From IMG/VR virus record IMGVR_UViG_3300044971_000080, positions 1 to 25,495 of that record: DNA of 25,495 nt. The stretch is one strand, 5' to 3'. Positions 7,838-14,700 of the stretch are shown here, piece by piece. Source of the DNA: a virus. How positions within the stretch are numbered: position 1 is the first letter of the stretch; every line of letters begins with the position of its first letter. The notes beneath the pieces were generated by a model that had not been told where the DNA came from, made no database searches, and saw only the letters and a list, made by a program, of their open reading frames with translations. A program made the position numbers and the translations under genes.

Positions 7838-8001
7838 TATCCTTTAACTCTCTTTAGTCTAGGGTTTTTTTTCTTTGCAGCAGCAGACGCTTTGCGTGCT
7901 CCCGCAGCAACAATCGCACTGGCTTTCTCTTTGGAGATACCCTGCTTCTTGGCTATTCCTGCAGCAACTGCTTTGAATCCAGGATGTGCTTTTTTCTTCA
8001 T
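7837..8001 (-). CDS. Very small Lys/Ala-rich protein (54 residues)
   Basis: I translated this gene by hand. It begins MKKKAHPGFKAVAAGIAKKQ and ends KKKNPRLKRVKG, stopping with the TAA at 7837-7839. It is rich in Lys and Ala, with a helical middle (GISKEKASAIVAAGARKASA). Its ATG (7999-8001) overlaps the upstream stop as TAATG, and its own stop overlaps the next start in the same way. That precise packing on both sides is the main reason to accept so short a gene. The central pattern HPGFKAVAAGIAKKQGIS recurs in small phage proteins. A DNA-binding, histone-tail-like role is an inference from composition. Confidence 0.7.
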   Translation of the reverse strand: MKKKAHPGFKAVAAGIAKKQGISKEKASAIVAAGARKASAAAKKKNPRLKRVKG

Positions 8002-8222
8002 TACTTTTTCCTTTTTATCTGCTTACCTGTTTTGTCATCATAACGACGACCTTGTAAAAGGGCGCCAATGAGTTGTCCCATTTGGTTATCACTAGCCTTG
8101 TTTGCTGCAATAGCACGGGCATCAGCACCAGGATTATAATCAGCACTGGCATTGTAAGATTTTTGCCAAGCCTTTGCAGATTGTTTTGCTTCTTTCATAA
8201 GGTTTTCTAGGTAACTAGCCAT
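8001..8222 (-). CDS. Small helical hypothetical protein
   Basis: This 73-residue protein has an N-terminal helix (ASYLENLMKEAKQSAKAWQK), a middle SADYNPGADARAIAANKASD, then QMGQLIGALLQGRRYDDKTG and a basic KQIKRKK end. It is less extreme in charge than its neighbours, and the C-terminal helix-turn is amphipathic. The start directly abuts the upstream stop (TAAATG) and the stop overlaps the downstream start (TAATG). No known domain is recognised. Its place within the small-gene run suggests a virion or morphogenesis accessory role. Confidence 0.68.
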   Translation of the reverse strand: MASYLENLMKEAKQSAKAWQKSYNASADYNPGADARAIAANKASDNQMGQLIGALLQGRRYDDKTGKQIKRKK

Positions 8223-8348
8223 TTACTTCTTCTTTGCAGTCTTCTTAACAGCCTTCTTCATTGGCTTGCCTGTCTTCTTGGCTTCAGCCTTGGCTGCTTT
8301 CATGCCCTTTGCTGTGTATGCAAATTCTTTCATTCCTACTTTTGGCAT
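8223..8348 (-). CDS. Tiny Lys-rich protein (41 residues)
   Basis: Translation by hand gives a 41-residue protein beginning MPKVGMKEFAYTAKGMKAAK and ending KKAVKKTAKKK. Lys makes up about a third of it, in KKA/AKK repeats like the tail of histone H1. The motif PKVGxKxFxYTxKGxxAAK is a known pattern in very small phage proteins. The start overlaps the upstream stop as TAATG and the stop abuts the next ATG. A DNA-condensing or capsid-lining function is plausible from composition but not shown. Confidence 0.7.
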   Translation of the reverse strand: MPKVGMKEFAYTAKGMKAAKAEAKKTGKPMKKAVKKTAKKK

Positions 8349-8464
8349 TATTTTTTCTTTCCCATCTTCTTAGGCATAGCCTTCTTAGCGGACTTCTTAA
8401 CCATAGACTTCTTTGCTGGCTTCTTCTTCATCATCATGTCCATCATCATTTTGTCTTTCATCAT
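8348..8464 (-). CDS. Tiny Met/Lys-rich protein (38 residues)
   Basis: Translation by hand gives 38 residues built almost only from Met, Lys, Ala, Pro, Ser, Asp and Gly. It starts MMKDKMMMDMMMKKKPAKKS and ends KKAMPKKMGKKK. Nine Met fall in the first twelve residues or so, which is very unusual. Two tandem ATG codons (8462-8464 and 8459-8461) could both start it. It lies one base after the stop of the 149-residue gene and overlaps the next start as TAATG. This fits a real gene in the small-gene run; its low complexity lowers confidence. Confidence 0.62.
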   Translation of the reverse strand: MMKDKMMMDMMMKKKPAKKSMVKKSAKKAMPKKMGKKK

Positions 8465-8465
8465 T

Positions 8466-8915
8466 TTATGCTCCCAGTTCTGTCATAACTTGCGCGGTTT
8501 TTTTATCTATATGCTTTGCATTTGGGTCCTTCTCAGCATTGTAAGCCCTACCCAAATTCTCTGATGCCTTCTCTGCAGCAACTATCTTTTCCATAGTGGT
8601 TCCTGCTGGTTGGATGCCTTGTCTACGGGCATCTCTATAGGCTTGTAGTTCGCCTTCCCATTTACGTTTTGGCATTGCCGCTCTGCTATTAGCATCACCT
8701 GTGCTCAGTTGTAATCCTTTAGCCTTACACCCAAAGCAAGGGTTAACCCCACAATTGCTATGGTCTGCTGCAAAAATTTCTTCTTTGCTAACAAATGGTT
8801 TAGGTGATGTAGCGTCACACTCAGTGCATCCGTATAGAGATACATACTGATTCATCTGACCATCTTTTAATTCATATGCCCAATCAAGAACCTTGCTCTT
8901 GTGGTCGCACTCCAT
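8466..8915 (-). CDS. Cys/His-rich conserved phage protein
   Basis: This 149-residue protein has an N-terminal metal-site-like part: C3, H5, C30-x-x-C33, H52, C55, C60-x-x-C63 (HSNCGVNPCFGCK). A helical, charged C-terminal part (about 80-149) follows, with the block YRDARRQGIQPAGTTMEKI and a following KASENLGRAYN helix. The HxxCGxNPCFGCK plus QGIQPAGTT combination recurs in phages of actinobacteria downstream of capsid genes, without known function. Zinc binding is inferred from the cysteine spacing. The Shine-Dalgarno is a G-rich stretch (AGGGGGC) before the ATG. It leads the block of tiny basic genes. Confidence 0.74.
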   Translation of the reverse strand: MECDHKSKVLDWAYELKDGQMNQYVSLYGCTECDATSPKPFVSKEEIFAADHSNCGVNPCFGCKAKGLQLSTGDANSRAAMPKRKWEGELQAYRDARRQGIQPAGTTMEKIVAAEKASENLGRAYNAEKDPNAKHIDKKTAQVMTELGA

Positions 8916-8923
8916 ACTGCCCC

Positions 8924-9193
8924 CTACTGTGCTGTAAAATTCGCTGCAGTAACTCCTACATCGCCTGCAATTAGTGCCGTCCTAGTGGCATTATCTACTA
9001 TGTGACGATGCCCACCTAAATATACTTCTTGATAACTTTGTAAATCTTCATCTACTAAATAACGTACTTGCTTATATACACCATTGTCTTTAACAATAGT
9101 TATACCACGATTTAATTTATAGAAATAGAAGAGGCGGTGTCCTCCCGCTGGACCTTCTGCAACCACTGGTGTGTCAAATATATAAGTTGTCAT
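8924..9193 (-). CDS. Small conserved protein downstream of capsid gene
   Basis: This 89-residue protein has strands FYFYKLNRGITIVKDNGVY and VRYLVDEDLQSYQEVYLGG, then a short polar end with VDNATRTALIAGDVGVTAAN. Proteins of this pattern commonly follow the capsid gene in phages of actinobacteria and may be head-completion or decoration proteins. The sequence shows no catalytic motif. It lies just after a G/C-tract stem-loop that may damp read-through from the capsid gene. The assignment to head assembly is by position only. Confidence 0.68.
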   Translation of the reverse strand: MTTYIFDTPVVAEGPAGGHRLFYFYKLNRGITIVKDNGVYKQVRYLVDEDLQSYQEVYLGGHRHIVDNATRTALIAGDVGVTAANFTAQ

Positions 9194-9211
9194 TTATTTC
9201 TTTCTGTAGAA

Positions 9212-9240
9212 GGGGGGCAGGGTGTTAAACCCCACCCCCC
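9212..9240 (-). terminator. G/C-tract stem-loop after the capsid gene (attenuator-like)
   Basis: Six G (9212-9217) can pair with six C (9235-9240), continuing inwards with GGG/CCC around a short loop. On the minus strand it follows the capsid stop by about ten bases and is followed by CTTCTAC rather than a clean T-run. It could therefore be a weak terminator, an RNA-stability hairpin at the 3' end of the capsid message, or both. Confidence 0.5.
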
Positions 9241-9248
9241 AATTGCTA

Positions 9249-10442
9249 CTAGAGAGCAGCGATTGATGAACCTGTTTCGATTCGGAATAGTGCTTCTTCG
9301 CGGTAGCGAGCAAAGCCAAGTACGCCGTACCAACCCATTGGGCGATGACGCATTAACTTGTCAACTACTGGTCCGATGACTACGTGTGGCTCTTCAGCAA
9401 CGGCTTGTGCCATTGCTTGCTGTCCACATACGATTGTGTTGTAAACACGTGTTACTGGAGTTACTGTAAGAGTATTAGTTCCAACAGTACCTGAGTTAGC
9501 AACATCTACTGTAAGTGTAGTGTTTGTTGCACCAACAGAGATTGCTGTAATCTTTGCAGATGAACCTACGTTTGTGCCAGAGATTTTGTCTCCAACTTCA
9601 GCACGTCCGCCAAAGGCGCCGTTTGCTACTACGATTGTAAATGCACCTGACGCTCCGCTTACTGCAGGAGATGTAGAAAGTGCTGTCTGGTCTGCACCAG
9701 CCTTTGCATTATAAAGACGTGCTGACTCAACATAGTATGCACCTTCGTAGTTACCGATTTCGCCTGCCCAGATGCGGTCCTGTGATGAACCGTATTGGTT
9801 AGGTAGTAACCAGCCTTGTCCTGATGAGGACTCAGCGCGTAGGTCGTGTGAAACTTCTGGGTGAATACCAGCCCAGTAGAGTGAACCCTTACGTCCTACA
9901 GCCTTGTTAGAGCGCAACTTAGCAACTGCTCTGCGGATATCCGCTGAGTCAAGTGTTGATGCTGCTGCAACTGTTGCTGTTGATGTTGCTGAACCACCAA
10001 AGATTTTGTTGGTTCCACCGCGAAGAGTTGTCATCGCGACGTCATCAATAGAGTCTGCAAGGTTGAATGCAATGATGTTTGCGATTGCTGGGTCTACATC
10101 AGCGAGGCTGAAGAGTTCCAACGCACGTGTTACCAGTACTGAGTTACCGTACTCGTTAAGAGTAATAGAAACTGTTTCTGGTGTTGATAGTGCTACTGCA
10201 TCTGGGTCAGTTGTTTCTGATAGAGCAGTAGTGCTTTTTGCCAAGTCAACGTACTTCTGTAGAGTTACGGTTGAACCTGGGATTGATTGACGGGCAGGTG
10301 TTTTATCTGCGACAGAACGAATTAGGGGTTCTGAACGGAGAGCAAACTCCAATAGACGGTCATACGCCTGTTGGACAAGACCTGCACCACCAGCGGTACC
10401 TCCGAGTGTGGAAGAACCTGTCGATGTATATGCGTTAGGCAT
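9249..10442 (-). CDS. Major capsid protein, N4-gp56-like (HK97 fold)
   Basis: This 397-residue protein has the hallmarks of N4-gp56-family capsid proteins: G-x-TVTLQKYVDL near residues 56-66, TALSETTDPD (about 72-81), VSITLNEYGNSVLVT (about 91-105), a HPEVSHDLR stretch (194-202), the W-x-GEIG-x-YEGAYYVES block (about 225-240) and the conserved end RHRPMGWYGVLGFARYREEA. Residues about 250-332 form a Thr/Val/Ser-rich, beta-type insertion not found in the core fold, perhaps a surface domain. It follows the scaffold gene. The Shine-Dalgarno GGAGGTGA lies in the loop of a small hairpin. It forms the icosahedral shell in the cytoplasm. The family assignment is from motif recognition. Confidence 0.9.
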   Translation of the reverse strand: MPNAYTSTGSSTLGGTAGGAGLVQQAYDRLLEFALRSEPLIRSVADKTPARQSIPGSTVTLQKYVDLAKSTTALSETTDPDAVALSTPETVSITLNEYGNSVLVTRALELFSLADVDPAIANIIAFNLADSIDDVAMTTLRGGTNKIFGGSATSTATVAAASTLDSADIRRAVAKLRSNKAVGRKGSLYWAGIHPEVSHDLRAESSSGQGWLLPNQYGSSQDRIWAGEIGNYEGAYYVESARLYNAKAGADQTALSTSPAVSGASGAFTIVVANGAFGGRAEVGDKISGTNVGSSAKITAISVGATNTTLTVDVANSGTVGTNTLTVTPVTRVYNTIVCGQQAMAQAVAEEPHVVIGPVVDKLMRHRPMGWYGVLGFARYREEALFRIETGSSIAAL

Positions 10443-10448
10443 TGTGTT

Positions 10449-10464
10449 GTCACCTCCAAGTGAC
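10449..10464 (-). promoter_or_regulatory. Hairpin presenting the capsid Shine-Dalgarno
   Basis: GTCAC and GTGAC flank six bases on the minus strand, giving GTCAC-TTGGAG-GTGAC. The strong Shine-Dalgarno GGAGGTGA lies partly in the loop and partly in the 3' arm, 6-8 bases before the capsid ATG. A five-pair stem is weak, so it may present the site or tune it rather than block it. Confidence 0.4.
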
Positions 10465-10481
10465 TAGAAACTATGATTGAT

Positions 10482-10961
10482 TTATTGCTGTGCTCGGAGG
10501 ATGGCTAAAATTTCGTCCGCTGAATTAGCAGAGGCTATTCTTGATTCCATATCCTCATTGCGTTCAGGGCTTAATGCATTTTGAGTAACCATATCTTGCT
10601 GCCTTAAGGCTGCGCGATTATTGTCTTGCTCTTGTTTTTCCTGCGTATCTACTGTTAGTCCAAACAAATCTGCGTTATCTGTAAGCCAGTTAGAAACTGA
10701 CTCTTCGTTAACATCATCTAAGTCTTTCATAATTAGTCGAGCCGCTTTGGCATTGACGCCCTTCTTTTCTAGGACTTGCTTGACGGTCTGCTCACGCTGC
10801 GCCTTGGTAAATGTCTCAAGTTGCTCTGTGAGTTCCTTAATACGCTTCTCATCTGAACGCTTGGCTTTCCGTAACTTTTTAAGTAAGTCACTGCCATCGC
10901 CGAGATTTGTATCTGTATCTAGGTCGTCTTCGTCTTCGTCATCCCAGTAGTTGTTGCTCAT
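10482..10961 (-). CDS. Capsid scaffold protein
   Basis: This 159-residue protein has a strongly acidic N-terminus (a DDEDEDDLDTDT run), then a coiled-coil region (about 27-70, with KRIKELTEQLETFTKAQREQ). A middle segment (KGVNAKAARLIMKDLDDV, then VSNWLTDNADLFGL) and a charged helical C-terminus follow. The combination of acidic start, coiled coil, an Ala/Leu-rich NxxAARLIxKD block and position directly before the capsid gene is typical of phage scaffold proteins, which guide shell assembly and are later removed. Removal may involve the Ntn hydrolase encoded upstream. No protease domain is fused to it. Confidence 0.85.
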   Translation of the reverse strand: MSNNYWDDEDEDDLDTDTNLGDGSDLLKKLRKAKRSDEKRIKELTEQLETFTKAQREQTVKQVLEKKGVNAKAARLIMKDLDDVNEESVSNWLTDNADLFGLTVDTQEKQEQDNNRAALRQQDMVTQNALSPERNEDMESRIASANSADEILAILRAQQ

Positions 10962-11084
10962 AGCAACTGTCCACCCTTCTATTCGTTTGAATCGCAGACC
11001 TCAGTTTCCAATCGGGGAATTGGGCTGGCTTCTGCTACCAGTCTTATACGCTGGCGGGGCTGGTTGGTCCGCTCAGGATTCTAT
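10962..11084. other. Non-coding gap before the scaffold gene
   Basis: About 120 bases without a gene, the second largest gap in the late region. It holds an inverted repeat CCAAT/ATTGG at 11008-11023 and a CCAG/CTGG pair nearby. On the minus strand there is a TATAAG element, but no good -35 partner. It may carry a start point or processing site for scaffold and capsid messages; I cannot define a promoter. A Shine-Dalgarno-like AGAAGGGTGGA precedes the scaffold ATG. Confidence 0.4.
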
Positions 11085-12560
11085 TTAGATTAAGCCAGAT
11101 GTTCCTTGGGTATTGGATATTCTGGTTGTGCCAGATGAACCGCTATAACGCGCTAGTTCTGCTGCACGGAGTTGGTCTTGTGCTCTCTTAGCAGAGGCAA
11201 GACCCTTGAAGTAAACATTTTCTGCTGTCTGCTGTGTATATGCATCAGCACCAGCGGTAATCTCAGATAGGAATTGTCCTCTAGGCAATGCCTCTGCAAC
11301 TGCAGCAGCACCTTGTTCTGCTCTAGCCTTGTCAATTCCCATCGCTGCATATTCTTCTGCAGATGTAACATCAGTTGCCAAACCTTGGCGCAAGAAAGCG
11401 CCACCAATTTGTGCAGCCTGTGCTTTAACTTCTAATTTAGGAAGAGTTTCTGAAGGCTTCAATACATAAGAGACAATATCTGAATCAGTAATCATTGGAT
11501 ACAGTTGCTTAAGTGCAGCCTTTGTTGCTGAGTCGCTAGACGCAAGGTCTGTTGCTATCTGCATTCTGCGTTTGATTTCAGTAGGAGCAATAGTTCCGCC
11601 AATAAATGATGCAAAGTTAGTTTGCTTTTCTTCTGGAGTTTTTCCAAGAAGAGCCTGCTGACCATAGGCTGTAAAAACCTCAGCGTATGAATTCTCTAAA
11701 GCGAGGTATGTTCCTTCATCGTAAACATTTAATCCAGCAGCACGGCGTGCTTCATTGCCAGCAAAGCGTTTTTTATATTCTGGAGTAGCACGAAGTTTAA
11801 GAGTTACCTCATCTGCTGAAGCGCCATCTAGAATTAATACTTTAACAACATCTGCCAGTGAGCCAAGGTTGTACTTATCAAACTCTGCTTTAAGTGTAGC
11901 CCAAGCAGACACACGCTTATTCATTGTCTCTGAACTAACTGTTGTTCGAATTGCCCCAGCACCAGTCATTCCATCATTATTCATTGCGTCAGATGGTGAG
12001 CCAGTAAGTGAAGCAGAACCACCCCGTCCAGATGAAACTCCATATTGACCATACTGTGATGAGACTTCTCGAGTTGCTTCATCAACCGACATTCCAGATA
12101 AAACCTTTTCTGCAATTTGTTTCTCTTGCAGAATCTGTGCCATGAGTGCTGTATTGGTACTACCGTTTGGAAGTCTTACTCGCTTTTGCTCATCTGCAGT
12201 TAACTGCCCAGACAGAGGTGTATCATTAAAATAACCCTGTGCATTAATACCGCCACGAGATGCTATGTATTCTGGAGTATAACCTATTGCTCTGGCTTCT
12301 GCTTCTTTAGCAGCATTACGGTCAGTACCAGTAATTGTTAATCCAGATGAAGGAGAGACCATACCAATCTCAGTTGCAGAAGGTGGCTTAGTAGAACCAA
12401 CATCTACTGCTTGCACCTTTCTTCCATCTGGTAATGTTATTTCTTTCTTGTTGCCAGTTGAATGATAAAATGGGTCTGCAGCAGAGCCTGGCTCTACAGC
12501 AGGTGAGCCACCTGTTTTACCAGCATTTACTTTTCTATCATAATCACTATCTGCACCCAT
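11085..12560 (-). CDS. Helical virion/ejection-type protein (491 residues)
   Basis: The N-terminal third (1-130) is polar and probably disordered. The rest is mainly helical. Recognisable blocks are the EFDKYNLGSLADVVKVLILD helix pair (about 225-245), TPEYKKRFAGNEARRAAGLN, then the YLALENSYAEVFTAYG segment (about 284-300), and a long Ala/Glu-rich C-terminal helix ending in the polar SSGTTRIS. The FxGNExRR-x-x-GLN...YL-x-LE-x-xY pattern occurs in structural proteins of phages of actinobacteria. The gene follows the 299-residue gene by two bases with a GGAGGG Shine-Dalgarno. The lack of a signal peptide or enzyme motif, and its place in the head gene block, favour an internal virion or DNA-ejection protein. 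Confidence 0.72.
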   Translation of the reverse strand: MGADSDYDRKVNAGKTGGSPAVEPGSAADPFYHSTGNKKEITLPDGRKVQAVDVGSTKPPSATEIGMVSPSSGLTITGTDRNAAKEAEARAIGYTPEYIASRGGINAQGYFNDTPLSGQLTADEQKRVRLPNGSTNTALMAQILQEKQIAEKVLSGMSVDEATREVSSQYGQYGVSSGRGGSASLTGSPSDAMNNDGMTGAGAIRTTVSSETMNKRVSAWATLKAEFDKYNLGSLADVVKVLILDGASADEVTLKLRATPEYKKRFAGNEARRAAGLNVYDEGTYLALENSYAEVFTAYGQQALLGKTPEEKQTNFASFIGGTIAPTEIKRRMQIATDLASSDSATKAALKQLYPMITDSDIVSYVLKPSETLPKLEVKAQAAQIGGAFLRQGLATDVTSAEEYAAMGIDKARAEQGAAAVAEALPRGQFLSEITAGADAYTQQTAENVYFKGLASAKRAQDQLRAAELARYSGSSGTTRISNTQGTSGLI

Positions 12561-12562
12561 TG

Positions 12563-13462
12563 CTATCCCTCCAATCCCATGTTGCGCTTAACTGCAAGTA
12601 AGTTTCTGTAAACCAAATCGTTTGCCTCTTCACCAAATTCATAATCTGGGTGACGGGTAAGTTTCTTATCAAACTCCCAGTTGGTAATTAGTTCACCCTT
12701 ATCACTAAGAATGTTTTGAGAAATCCATGGGTCACGCCAGTTAACATTTGACTTGCCCAACTTTTTTGCAAATAAATTTGTGTATGGAGTGTAAACATCT
12801 TTAAGGGTCATACCCTGCTTCATTAAAGTTTTGACTGATTCGGGTTGACCAATCATTGCCTGCATTTCAATCTCACGCTTGATAGCCTCTGTGCTTTCGC
12901 CTTTATCAAGGCGTTGCATCCAACTAGTTACCTTGGCTGTGCCAAAGTCTGTATCAAAGTTAAATCCTTGTGCATTTGCATAGTCGCGTAAAGTCGCAGC
13001 ATAGGTAGCAACATCGCCCTTCTCTTTACCAGGGGTAAAGGAGATGCGAGTGTTAAGCCAGCGGTCTACATAGGCTGTGTTCTTTTCATTTCCTGAGTTG
13101 TATAACTCTTTAGCCCATGAATCCAACTGGGTAGCATCATAGGAAATACCACGGTCTGTTAACTTCTTTTCAAGGTCTGCTTTGGCTGTATCTAAACCAC
13201 GGGCATACTCTGTACCACTGGTATCTTTGCCAGTTTTTGCCAACTCTTCATACTGACGTTGGTAGAAACCACGTGCTTGAATAGATGATGCGTTTTTTCG
13301 GAACCACTCTGTGCCAGAAAATGAATTTCTAAAGCGGTTGTTTGTCCATTTTTCTTTTACCGCAGTCTCAAGAAGTTTGCGTAACTCTGGCTCGGTAGAA
13401 AAGATTAGGTCAATGTAACCATACTCTTCAATAGCCTTGTTCCATACATCCGAAAAAGCCAT
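12563..13462 (-). CDS. Helical virion-associated protein (299 residues)
   Basis: This mostly alpha-helical, charged protein has blocks such as STEPELRKLLETAVKEKW near the N-terminus, then FRNSFSGTEWFRKNASSIQA and two further helix-rich repeats with WMQRLDKGESTEAIKREIEM (about 187-206). The first block (xxPELxxLLxxAV...W...F...xxWF) is a recurrent helical module in structural proteins of environmental phages. It overlaps the upstream gene as TAATG. No catalytic site is visible. I infer a virion component, possibly ejected with DNA, from composition and place among the head genes. Confidence 0.7.
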   Translation of the reverse strand: MAFSDVWNKAIEEYGYIDLIFSTEPELRKLLETAVKEKWTNNRFRNSFSGTEWFRKNASSIQARGFYQRQYEELAKTGKDTSGTEYARGLDTAKADLEKKLTDRGISYDATQLDSWAKELYNSGNEKNTAYVDRWLNTRISFTPGKEKGDVATYAATLRDYANAQGFNFDTDFGTAKVTSWMQRLDKGESTEAIKREIEMQAMIGQPESVKTLMKQGMTLKDVYTPYTNLFAKKLGKSNVNWRDPWISQNILSDKGELITNWEFDKKLTRHPDYEFGEEANDLVYRNLLAVKRNMGLEG

Positions 13463-14700
13463 TATTGAACTCCCATCATCTGCTTATACACATCATAAAA
13501 GCCAACCATTTGTGTGGCTTTGGCTTCATCTGTTTTAGCAAGTTCTTCAATAAGGAACTGCTGTGAGTTCAAACCTGTTCGTCTGCTAACTGCTTCAGAA
13601 CTACCATCTGCACCAGGGGTTGAAGTTGTTACTTCTGGCGTTTTGCGCTGAGCCTTCTCAAGAATAGGCTGTAGTTTTTTTAATTCCTTTGGACTTAGTT
13701 CACGCTCATATAGTGCTCGACCAACTTCTTGTGCTAATGCACGGAAGTCTGTATCGCTAAACGTTGTTGTCCGTGTAGTAGTTGTGCTACCACCACCACC
13801 CTTTGGGCGGTTAGACATGTACTCATCAAGGGTAGGAAACTCTTTAACGCCGTAATTCTTATAGGCACTAATCTGCTCATAGGTGTACTCGGCAATAATT
13901 TGATTAAGAGCCTGGTCAACTGCGCCAGACGGAACATTCTTGTTTGTAGTAAGAAGCCCAACTTCTTTAAGACGGTCTACTAATTGCTGCTTTCCGCCAT
14001 ATTGTTTTACAAGTTGCTTTATGTACTTGTCACGGATTACATCCGTTGTACCAAACTCAACACCCTTTTCTGTTTCACCTGTAGTTACTAATTGACCACC
14101 AGAATAGGCTGTTGTTCCTTTAGTACCTGGCTCTACATAAAGAAACGCTTCATAAACAGTAGGGTTTCCTCTAGGGTCCAACTTGTTAGGTTCTGTAACC
14201 TGAACAACTGGACCAGATGGACCGATTGATGTACCAGCACTAGCAATGTAGTTAGCCAGTTGCTCCGCGTTTGTCATCTTTACAGATTGACCAGCGTCTT
14301 TACCTTTTTTATTAGTAAGACGCTCAATTTTATCTTCAGCCTTTTTAATGGCTGCATCATCCTGTAAGTCCTTAGCAGCCGTTAGTTCTTCTTTGGCTTT
14401 TGCTAAGTCTTCTTTAGACTTCTTAGTATTTTTTTCTTCTTGTTTTTTAGTTTCTAAATCCTTTAAATCGTTCTTAAGTTTATTAATCTTAGGCTGCAAC
14501 TCTTCTTCTATTTTATCGAATTCAGCCTTGGCTGGACCAAATGCTTTTTTGGCACGGTCATATGGTATTGAACCAACCTTGTACTGTTTCATATTATAGC
14601 CAGGAGCACCGCGTCCATACACCTTGAGGCGGGCTTTCTCTAACTTTGTAGAAAGGCTAGACAACTCATTCTCTAGTTTTACTTTTGTAAAGTCAGGCAT
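13462..14700 (-). CDS. Coiled-coil virion-associated protein (412 residues)
   Basis: The first 135 residues or so are a long coiled coil rich in Lys, Glu and Leu (for example EELQPKINKLKNDLKDLETK and a KAKEELTAAKDLQDDAA run). A globular middle (about 140-305) contains TVYEAFLYVEPG and TRTTTFSDTDF at its end. A helical C-terminal segment (about 312-412) carries LYERELSPKELKKLQPILEK and ends with YDVYKQMMGV. It overlaps both neighbours as TAATG, so it is likely made in step with the 1693- and 299-residue proteins. It probably assembles with them. Function is unknown beyond that. Confidence 0.7.
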   Translation of the reverse strand: MPDFTKVKLENELSSLSTKLEKARLKVYGRGAPGYNMKQYKVGSIPYDRAKKAFGPAKAEFDKIEEELQPKINKLKNDLKDLETKKQEEKNTKKSKEDLAKAKEELTAAKDLQDDAAIKKAEDKIERLTNKKGKDAGQSVKMTNAEQLANYIASAGTSIGPSGPVVQVTEPNKLDPRGNPTVYEAFLYVEPGTKGTTAYSGGQLVTTGETEKGVEFGTTDVIRDKYIKQLVKQYGGKQQLVDRLKEVGLLTTNKNVPSGAVDQALNQIIAEYTYEQISAYKNYGVKEFPTLDEYMSNRPKGGGGSTTTTRTTTFSDTDFRALAQEVGRALYERELSPKELKKLQPILEKAQRKTPEVTTSTPGADGSSEAVSRRTGLNSQQFLIEELAKTDEAKATQMVGFYDVYKQMMGVQ

